Position numbers and translations under genes: made by a program
DNA from: Bacteroidales bacterium UBA5072
GTDB taxonomy: Bacteria > Bacteroidota > Bacteroidia > Bacteroidales > UBA10428
Assembly (NCBI GenBank): GCA_002415855.1
Contig: DIAS01000056.1
Coordinates: 136,819-155,500 of the forward strand
Direction of reading: 5' to 3'
DNA length: 18,682 nt
The notes under the pieces: generated by a model
Database searches by the model: none
What the model was told of the DNA's origin: nothing
The model's input: only the letters and a program-made list of their open reading frames with translations
In this document: positions 8,610-15,073 of the stretch, one piece after another
How positions within the stretch are numbered: position 1 is the first letter of the stretch
How the letters are laid out: every line of letters starts with the position of its first letter

Positions 8610-10499
8610 CTACTCCCCTTGTGCTCTCGCCTTCAGGTCATTGGGCCGGAGGGTGATCAGGTTGCCGATGCGCGCGCCGTTGCGGAAAGTGATCACCCGC
8701 AGGGTGATGGGGCCTTCCGGCATTTCAAACGCCTCCGTGTACTTTGGTGAATAGATGCCGGGCATACCGCCGTCAATGGTATAATAGATATCCACTCCTG
8801 GCACCTCGGATTCCATCTCCACCCATATTTTGCCCTCCTGCATGGTGGCTCTGACAATGGCGTCATACATGGCTCTGGAATAATTCACCCCGGCTACATC
8901 CGACCTCCCGAACTGATTTTCCACCCGGAGAACGAAGTTTTCCCAGTTCTTTTTCTCATCCGGCGTCCAGAAATCTTCAGCAAGTGCCCAGCTGCGCGGC
9001 CAGGTCATGTATTCGGCATGACGCAGCGTGACCACCTGTTCTGTCCACAGGTTACCCTGTCCCCCCAGGATATATTTGGCATCCACGCCTTCGGGAACCG
9101 GGTTGAAGCTATAGCATTTCTTAAGCCGCAGGTGGGAATAGATGGGAGGGTCCACCGTAGGATCTCCCTGTGTATAGTCGATATAAGTATAAGTAGTAGG
9201 GGTCATCACCACATCGTGTCCGAGATGGGCCGCTTCAATGCCACCCTCTATGCCACGCCAGCTCATTACGGTTGCACCCGGTGAAATACCGCCTTCCAGG
9301 ATCTCATCCCAACCGAGCAGCTTTTTACCCTTGGCATTCAGGATCTTCTCCACCCGGTTCATGAAATAACCGTGTAGCTTGATCGATTCCGTAGTATTCA
9401 GTTCTTTCATCAATGCCTGGCAGCCCGCATCATTTTCCCAGTATCCCCGATAGCACTCATCACCACCCACATGAATATAAGGTGACGGGAAGAGCGCTGC
9501 CAGTTCGGTAAATACCTTATCCAGGAATTCATAAACTTTCTCGTCCGAGGGATTGAGGGCGTTGTCAATGAACATTTTAAATTTACCATCACCGAACCAT
9601 TGTGCAAAATTTGATCCCGGATTAACCTTGACGCTTGTGTCCTTTGTGCAGCAAAGCTCCGGATAGGCAGCAATTGCCGCCATGCTGTGACCGGGAACAT
9701 CGATCTCGGGAACGATGGTGATAAAGAGGGTCTGGGCATAGGCCAGCAATTCCCGGATGTCATCCTGCGTATAGAAACCGCCGACAGTAGCCTTTTCACC
9801 CGGCATAGGAGCTTTGCGCTCGCCGAAAGTGCCGTACCTGGGAACCCGCCATGCACCTACTTCCGTGAGCCTGGGGAGCGATTTGATCTCGATCCGCCAT
9901 CCGTTGTCGTCTGTAAGGTGCAGGTGCAGGGTATTGAACTTGAACCTGACCATTTCATCCATGTATTGCTTCACTTCTTCCTTGGTGAAGAAATTGCGAC
10001 TGACATCAAGCATAAGTCCCCGCCATGCAAACCGGGGAAAATCGGTGATTTTAACTGCCGGTACCGTCCAGTTTGCCTTCACGGGGACCTTGCTTTCAAT
10101 TTCCTTCGGAAGAAGCTGGAAAAGCGTTTGCACGCCATAGAATAATCCGGCCGGTTCATTGGCGGCAATAACAATACCTTTGGATGAAGAAACGAGTGTA
10201 TAACCTTCTTTTCCCAGTTTTGTATCAGGGCTGGCATTCAGATTCAACTGAATGGAACCTGCCTGGCCTTGTTTGTCGCTGTACTTAAAGCCTGTAGCCT
10301 GGTTGATCTTTTGAACCAGCATCCGGGCAACAGGCTGCGCTTCGGGTTTGCTGAAGGTAACCGATGCTCCTGCAGCCAGGGTGTATTCGCCGTTCAATAC
10401 CTGCACATCAACGGGTTGCGGTATCAGCTGAACCGTATTCGTCTGTGCGAACACCATAACATTGGTCATAAGCATAAGAAATAAGAAAGCACTTTTCAT
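8610..10499 (-). CDS. Secreted GH20 beta-N-acetylhexosaminidase
   Basis: A 629-residue exported glycoside hydrolase that removes terminal beta-linked N-acetylhexosamines, probably GlcNAc, from chitin, glycoprotein or peptidoglycan fragments. A signal peptide (residues 1 to about 18, ending VFA before Q) is followed by a GH20b alpha/beta domain (about 20-145). The catalytic barrel (about 150-490) contains substrate-binding R160 (in WRGLMLD) and the catalytic pair D347-E348 (in HVGGDE). A chitobiase C-terminal-like domain (about 555-620, DIYYTIDGGMP) follows. Substrate-assisted catalysis uses the Asp-Glu pair. There is no lipobox cysteine and no T9SS tail, so periplasmic location is likely. ATG 10499 is preferred over a TTG at 10508 because it gives a clean signal peptide. 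The TolB-like gene lies upstream on the same strand. Confidence 0.93.
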   Translation of the reverse strand: MKSAFLFLMLMTNVMVFAQTNTVQLIPQPVDVQVLNGEYTLAAGASVTFSKPEAQPVARMLVQKINQATGFKYSDKQGQAGSIQLNLNASPDTKLGKEGYTLVSSSKGIVIAANEPAGLFYGVQTLFQLLPKEIESKVPVKANWTVPAVKITDFPRFAWRGLMLDVSRNFFTKEEVKQYMDEMVRFKFNTLHLHLTDDNGWRIEIKSLPRLTEVGAWRVPRYGTFGERKAPMPGEKATVGGFYTQDDIRELLAYAQTLFITIVPEIDVPGHSMAAIAAYPELCCTKDTSVKVNPGSNFAQWFGDGKFKMFIDNALNPSDEKVYEFLDKVFTELAALFPSPYIHVGGDECYRGYWENDAGCQALMKELNTTESIKLHGYFMNRVEKILNAKGKKLLGWDEILEGGISPGATVMSWRGIEGGIEAAHLGHDVVMTPTTYTYIDYTQGDPTVDPPIYSHLRLKKCYSFNPVPEGVDAKYILGGQGNLWTEQVVTLRHAEYMTWPRSWALAEDFWTPDEKKNWENFVLRVENQFGRSDVAGVNYSRAMYDAIVRATMQEGKIWVEMESEVPGVDIYYTIDGGMPGIYSPKYTEAFEMPEGPITLRVITFRNGARIGNLITLRPNDLKARAQGE

Positions 10500-10527
10500 A
10501 TTCAACAATGATTAAAAATTAATATTT

Positions 10528-10557
10528 CAAATTAATTAACTCCCGCAACCCTCACAA
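10528..10557 (-). promoter_or_regulatory. Candidate promoter for the hexosaminidase gene
   Basis: On the - strand TTG (10557-10555), then 19 nt, then TTAATTTG (10535-10528), a 7/8 match to TAnnTTTG. Initiation would fall near 10521, about 20 nt before ATG 10499. This suggests the hexosaminidase can be expressed separately from the upstream TolB-like gene. It is weak evidence in an AT-rich spacer. Confidence 0.35.
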
Positions 10558-10582
10558 CCATCTCCCGCTTGTCACTTTTTTA

Positions 10583-10617
10583 CATTTTTCATTTTTCATT
10601 TTTCATTTTTCATTTCT
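10583..10617. repeat. Heptamer tandem repeat (CATTTTT) at the stop of the TolB-like gene
   Basis: Four perfect copies of CATTTTT (10583-10610) and a fifth with one change, CATTTCT (10611-10617). On the - strand the array reads AGAAATG followed by AAAAATG copies, and the TGA stop of the TolB-like gene (10612-10610) spans the junction of the first and second units. Changes in copy number would lengthen the spacer before the hexosaminidase without altering the TolB-like frame. Confidence 0.9.
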
Positions 10618-12127
10618 CACCCAACTCCGAGTTACTTACAAAAGCTATTCGTTTACTGTCCGGAGACCAGGAGGCTACGTTGATGGTCCCCTGTCCGCCA
10701 TAAAGATAGGCGATGACCCTGGGCGCACCGCCGTTGGCAGGCATCAGCCGTAACATAACCCTTTTGCAGGGAGGATGGGAATGGGGATCAATATCCGGTG
10801 GGAAGGAGATAAACGCTATCCATTTGCCATCGGGTGATAGGTGCGGGAACCAGTCGTTGTATTCATCAAAAGTCAGCTGCTCCTTCCCCGATCCGTCGGG
10901 TTTCATCCGCCAGAGTTGCATCGTACCGGTGTGACTGCCGTTATAATAAATATATTTTCCGTCAGGAGAGGCTTCGGGACCGTCGACATGTGCCGACTTG
11001 AAAAAGGTCAGCTGCACCTCGGGACCGCCATTCACTGGACTCTTATAGATATTATAAACAGGCGTGTCTCGTTGGGCCACGTATAAAACGGCCTTGTTGT
11101 CGGCTGTCCAGCCATGGAAGTATGATGGCGCTTTTTCAGTGATCAGTTTGGGTGTCCCGCCGGTCAATGGAAGTACATAAACCTTGGACGGGCTTCCCTG
11201 GGGACTATGGCTGATCGCCAGGGATCTGCCGTCGAAAGAAATGCCATGGTCGTTGTTTAACCGGTTGGCATCGCCCGTATTCAGTTTCAGCGGTGTTCCG
11301 CCGTCAACCGGAATGGTAAACAAAGAACCTCCTTCGTTGAAAAGCAGACTTTTACCATCGGGCATCCAGTTGGGGGCTTCAAACTGCCCCTTGGATTCAT
11401 GGATCACTTTTCGCGTGCCGTCAAAAACATTCATTACTTCCAGTCGGCTTCCCGGCCAGCCTTGCCTGTAGGCATCATAGTTTGCCGGAACTGGTTTGTC
11501 AATGCGCACATTCCATACACGGGCCTCTTCCGTTACCTCGGGATCATGCGAAGTGATGAACAGGCCAGCCAGAACTTCATCGGGCATGTCGCTCATCCGT
11601 TGTTCGCCGATTAACTGCAAAGGCTCACCTGCCAAAGCAGCACGGAAAATAATGTTCTTTCCGATCCGCTCCAGCTGGATGATCTGGTATCCATCCTTGG
11701 GCGCGAAGATCTCATCCTGCGGATCACGCATGAAGGCCCCTTTGATCAGACGCCATTGCAGAACCGTCAGACCATCACCGTGTGCGACGGCACTGATATG
11801 CGAAGAATTCTCCTCCAGGGTTTCCCTTATCATCCAGCCGATTTTCCGGTGTGGATTGGCACCCTTGCCAACAAACGCAAAATTCGCGGTCAGTATGAAA
11901 TCGCCTTTGATCTTTTTGTAGGCATAGTGGAACTCGTCACGTTCAAACCAGATGTTGTATCCGGCACCTTTTAGCGTATAGGTCTGTGTACCCTCGTCAA
12001 AGACAACAGACCCTGTATTTTTTGGTTTTCCAACATCGGTGTGATCCTCGAAGATCCCCACCGGATTGTTTCCGGCAACAGCACTGGTAAAAATAGTGGC
12101 TGCCAGCATAAGCGTTACGATTTTCAT
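10610..12127 (-). CDS. Exported protein: N-terminal beta-sandwich plus TolB-like six-bladed propeller
   Basis: A 505-residue exported protein of uncertain function. A signal peptide (residues 1-19, SAVAG) is followed by a domain at about 20-215 that looks like a concanavalin/DUF1349-type beta-sandwich (GYNIWFERDEFHYAYKKIKG, IGWMIRETLEE), usually linked to carbohydrate binding. From about 225 to 505 there are WD40-like/PD40 repeats (APNWMPDGKSLLF, ASPDGKYIYY, LSPDGKWIAFIS, WSPDSKRIAFVS). The strand LEVMNVFDGTRKVI before the repeats probably closes a six-bladed propeller with the last one. The resemblance to TolB is to the propeller only: no Pal or colicin system genes are nearby and the TolB N-terminal domain is absent. 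No active-site motif was recognised. It precedes the hexosaminidase on the same strand by 110 bp, so co-transcription is possible. Confidence 0.75.
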   Translation of the reverse strand: MKIVTLMLAATIFTSAVAGNNPVGIFEDHTDVGKPKNTGSVVFDEGTQTYTLKGAGYNIWFERDEFHYAYKKIKGDFILTANFAFVGKGANPHRKIGWMIRETLEENSSHISAVAHGDGLTVLQWRLIKGAFMRDPQDEIFAPKDGYQIIQLERIGKNIIFRAALAGEPLQLIGEQRMSDMPDEVLAGLFITSHDPEVTEEARVWNVRIDKPVPANYDAYRQGWPGSRLEVMNVFDGTRKVIHESKGQFEAPNWMPDGKSLLFNEGGSLFTIPVDGGTPLKLNTGDANRLNNDHGISFDGRSLAISHSPQGSPSKVYVLPLTGGTPKLITEKAPSYFHGWTADNKAVLYVAQRDTPVYNIYKSPVNGGPEVQLTFFKSAHVDGPEASPDGKYIYYNGSHTGTMQLWRMKPDGSGKEQLTFDEYNDWFPHLSPDGKWIAFISFPPDIDPHSHPPCKRVMLRLMPANGGAPRVIAYLYGGQGTINVASWSPDSKRIAFVSNSELGEK

Positions 12128-12282
12128 TGTATTATAATAATTTAAGAACGATGATTAATGGGTAATGCTTTTTTTTAAAAGGATATCAAGTTAGGCCATT
12201 TTTCGACCACTGCCAAATTCTTAATTTAAAAATAAAGGCGTTGAACAAACCTTTTATACAACCTTCCGCTATGTCCGCAACC

Positions 12283-12307
12283 GAACAACAGGTTGTTCAG
12301 AACCTGT
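12283..12307. repeat. Nested inverted repeats in the divergent spacer
   Basis: GAACAAC-AG-GTTGTTC (12283-12298) is a perfect 7-bp palindrome with a 2-nt centre. It overlaps a second pair, ACAGGTT (12288-12294) and AACCTGT (12301-12307), with a 6-nt loop. A further ACCTGTT lies at 12324-12330. The two pairings are mutually exclusive in RNA; in DNA either could be an operator. No T run follows, so a terminator is unlikely. Confidence 0.55.
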
Positions 12308-12386
12308 ACATTCAGGCAGGGTCACCTGTTCGCCATAAAAGTCTAAAAGGTTGATATTTTTAATTTTACAGATAATGGCACTTATC

Positions 12387-12417
12387 TTGTTATGGAAGCA
12401 CATGATAATGATCTTTG
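12387..12417 (+). promoter_or_regulatory. Candidate Bacteroidota-type promoter for the ABC permease gene
   Basis: TTG (12387-12389), then 20 nt, then GATCTTTG (12410-12417), a 7/8 match to TAnnTTTG. Initiation near 12424 would leave a leader of about 28 nt before ATG 12452. That supports 12452, not the in-frame ATG at 12392, as the start. Confidence 0.45.
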
Positions 12418-12451
12418 TAATAAATTGGCATTGAATTATCCCCGCAAAACT

Positions 12452-14899
12452 ATGTTTAAAAAATACCTCGTCCTTACTTTCCGGTTCATCTGGCACAACA
12501 AGGTGTATTCCGCTATCAACATTATTGGTTTTGCCATTGGCATAACTGCCTGTCTGATGATTATGCTCTGGGTGAGGGATGAGATGAGTTTTGACTCCTT
12601 TCATCACCAATCCCAAAGGATCTACCGGATACTCTCAGGAGACAATGTGCGCCTGCAACCCCGTACACCACACCCCCTGGCGCAACAAATGGCTCTTGAT
12701 TTCCCGGAGGTGGAAAAGGCCGTGACCATGTCACCATTATGGGGACCCGGCCTTACAAGGGCTGAGTTTTCAGTTCAATATGAAGACATTGTCTATGATG
12801 AAAAAGGGTTCTTTTCAGTAGATACAACATTCTTTGAGGTCTTTGACTTCCCCTTTCTGGCAGGAAATCCCGGGACAGCTTTACATGAACCCATGTGCCT
12901 TGTTCTTACCCGGGGAATGGCCCTCAAATACTTCGGCAGCGTGGAAAAAGCTATGGGAAAGGTACTTAGGGTCAATGAAGACAATTACTTCACGGTAAAC
13001 GGTGTGGTGGAGGACGTTCCTAAAAACTCCCATTTCACATTTGATTTCCTGATCTCCTATGTGACCATGAAGCAGATTGACCGTCAGCGCAACAACGGCC
13101 AGTTAAGCCCCTATTATACCTGGGAGGATTTCGGACATTATAATTACATTGTGCTCAGGGACAAGAGCGAAGCCGAAACGGTGGAGCAAAAACTGAATGA
13201 CTGGCTCCTCCACCAGCAGTTCATCCCCATAAGCGAAAAAGACAGGCAACGCATAATTGAAGAAGGATTCCATTTTGAACTGCAACCCATGCGGTCCATT
13301 CACCTGCATTCGAATATCATCTGGGAATTGGGGACCAATGGCAACATACTCTATGTCTATATTTTTTCAACCGCTGCCTTATTGATCCTGCTGATTGCCT
13401 GCATTAATTTTATGAACCTGTCCACAGCCCGTTCCATGAAGAGGGCAAAAGAAGTGGGGGTACGCAAAACGCTCGGTGTTCAACGGTATCAGCTCGTCAT
13501 CCAGTTCCTGACCGAATCGGTCATCATGACAATGCTGTCATCAGCCATAGCACTTGTCCTTATCGAATGGTTAATGCCAGCGTTCAATAATTTCACAGGT
13601 AAAGCTTTATCTGCAGGCACCCTTCTTCAACTCAACAACATGTGGATGTTACTTGCCGGCATAGTAGTTATTGGATTCTTTTCCGGAAGCTATCCGGCGT
13701 TTTATCTTTCTTCCTTTATACCTTACGAAGTGTTGAAGGGAAAATCAAAATCAGGATCATCGCAGCTGTTTACCCGGAAAGTTCTGGTCATTTTCCAGTT
13801 TTCCATTTCCATTTCACTGATAATCGGCACCCTGGTGATTTATAAACAGATTGCCTTTCTCCGCAACCGCGACCTGGGATTTGACCAGGAGCAGGTGGTG
13901 GTGGTCACCATGAAAGACGGAGCAATCCGGTCACAGTATGACGCCATCCGGGCTTCATTGATGAACAACCCTGATATCATTAACGTGGCAGCTGCTTCAA
14001 GCGTGCCGGGAGGGCAGTTTAACCAGAATTCCATCCGGTTTGATGAGGTCGATGAAGAAAGGAATGTCATGGAGACATTTGTCACAGCCGACTATTTTGA
14101 CCTCCTGGGCATTAAAACCAGGGAAGGGCGGGTATTCTCCGATGATTTCAGGGGCGACACAACAGCATCATTTGTGATCAACGAAGCCGCAGCCAGGTTG
14201 TTCAACTGGGGAGATACACCTCTGGACAAGACCATCACTTATGATGGCGATATTTATACCAATGCAACCGGGAAAATAATAGGGGTGGTGAAGGACTTCA
14301 ACATCCATTCGCTTCAGCAGCCTGTTGAACCTTTGATCATCCTGCTGGGACGCAAGCAGCTTTTTACTTATACCTTGATCAAAATCAGACCCGCTCATGT
14401 ACAAGGCACACTTGCCTTTATTGAAAACACGTGGAAAAAGTTCGATAACCGGCATGTCTTTACCTGGTCATTTCTCGATGAGGAATTTGAATCACAATAC
14501 CAGGGCGAAAGACGTATGGGGACAATCTTCTGGATTTTTGCCCTGCTGGCGGTATTCATTGCATCATTGGGCTTGTTCGGGCTGTCGAATTTTATGATTG
14601 AACAGCGGACCAAGGAAATCGGTATCCGCAAAGTTCACGGAGCCGGCATATTCAACATACTTGGTTTGCTGGCACGCCAGTTCGCAGCCTGGGTCATAAT
14701 CGCCAGTGTAATTGCACTTCCGGTTGGATATTATTTTTCCCGGAGCTGGCTCCAGAATTTCGCTTACCGCACGCCGATCGGCATGCTGATCTTTGTTGTG
14801 GCCGTGATCCTGGCCATTGTGGTAACCTTTATCACCATCAGCTACCAGTCGTGGCAAACTGCCAGGATGGAGCCGGTTGAATCCCTCAAATACGAATAA
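12452..14899 (+). CDS. ABC transporter permease, FtsX/MacB type with two permease modules
   Basis: An 815-residue inner-membrane protein of the large Bacteroidota family of duplicated FtsX permeases with MacB periplasmic core domains. In order: TM1 (about 18-40), periplasmic core 1 (45-295), TM2-TM4 (about 299-322, 347-375, 397-420) with the cytoplasmic EVGVRKTLG motif, TM5 (443-467), periplasmic core 2 (470-690), and TM6-TM8 (692-714, 740-765, 776-800) with EIGIRKVHGA, ending PVESLKYE. Such proteins work with an ATPase like MacB or LolD as mechanotransmitters moving lipids, peptides or drugs; substrate is unknown. No ATPase gene lies in the window. ATG 12452 gives the usual family start MFKKYLVLTFRFIWHNK; the longer frame from 12392 would overlap the promoter candidate. 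Confidence 0.88.
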   Translation: MFKKYLVLTFRFIWHNKVYSAINIIGFAIGITACLMIMLWVRDEMSFDSFHHQSQRIYRILSGDNVRLQPRTPHPLAQQMALDFPEVEKAVTMSPLWGPGLTRAEFSVQYEDIVYDEKGFFSVDTTFFEVFDFPFLAGNPGTALHEPMCLVLTRGMALKYFGSVEKAMGKVLRVNEDNYFTVNGVVEDVPKNSHFTFDFLISYVTMKQIDRQRNNGQLSPYYTWEDFGHYNYIVLRDKSEAETVEQKLNDWLLHQQFIPISEKDRQRIIEEGFHFELQPMRSIHLHSNIIWELGTNGNILYVYIFSTAALLILLIACINFMNLSTARSMKRAKEVGVRKTLGVQRYQLVIQFLTESVIMTMLSSAIALVLIEWLMPAFNNFTGKALSAGTLLQLNNMWMLLAGIVVIGFFSGSYPAFYLSSFIPYEVLKGKSKSGSSQLFTRKVLVIFQFSISISLIIGTLVIYKQIAFLRNRDLGFDQEQVVVVTMKDGAIRSQYDAIRASLMNNPDIINVAAASSVPGGQFNQNSIRFDEVDEERNVMETFVTADYFDLLGIKTREGRVFSDDFRGDTTASFVINEAAARLFNWGDTPLDKTITYDGDIYTNATGKIIGVVKDFNIHSLQQPVEPLIILLGRKQLFTYTLIKIRPAHVQGTLAFIENTWKKFDNRHVFTWSFLDEEFESQYQGERRMGTIFWIFALLAVFIASLGLFGLSNFMIEQRTKEIGIRKVHGAGIFNILGLLARQFAAWVIIASVIALPVGYYFSRSWLQNFAYRTPIGMLIFVVAVILAIVVTFITISYQSWQTARMEPVESLKYE

Positions 14900-15073
14900 G
14901 ATTAATTCCCGAAAGGCGCAAACTTTGAAATCAGAATTGCGTAAAATGTAATGGTTTGTCAGCAAAAAGTACAGACAAGTTCATGTTGCGTATGGATTTT
15001 CCTTTACCGGACAGCTGACAACAACCGGCCATTTTAAAACAGCTAAAATACAATGCTTTAAAACATTTGTAAC

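Larger units (their letters stand above)
12128..12451. other. 324-bp divergent spacer without a supported gene
   Basis: This AT-rich gap separates the TolB-like gene (- strand) and the ABC permease (+ strand). It holds a T8 run at 12169-12176, nested inverted repeats at 12283-12307 and a promoter candidate at 12387-12417. No convincing reading frame, RNA gene or riboswitch was recognised. A 115-codon - strand frame (12269-12616) runs into the permease gene and has no recognisable features. Confidence 0.7.

Noticed and set aside
9687..10145. 152-codon + strand frame opposite the hexosaminidase
   Set aside because: It is antisense to the conserved GH20 catalytic domain and has no recognisable features.
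10500..10508. TTG start for the hexosaminidase
   Set aside because: ATG at 10499 gives a normal signal peptide (MKSAFLF...) without the extra residues.
10610..10640. TolB-like protein truncated at the heptamer repeat
   Set aside because: The last repeat WSPDSKRIAFVS can pair with the N-terminal strand LEVMNVFDGTRKVI to close the propeller, so the end looks natural.
12269..12616. 115-codon - strand frame in the divergent spacer
   Set aside because: It runs into the start of the permease gene on the opposite strand and shows no domain, signal peptide or ribosome site.
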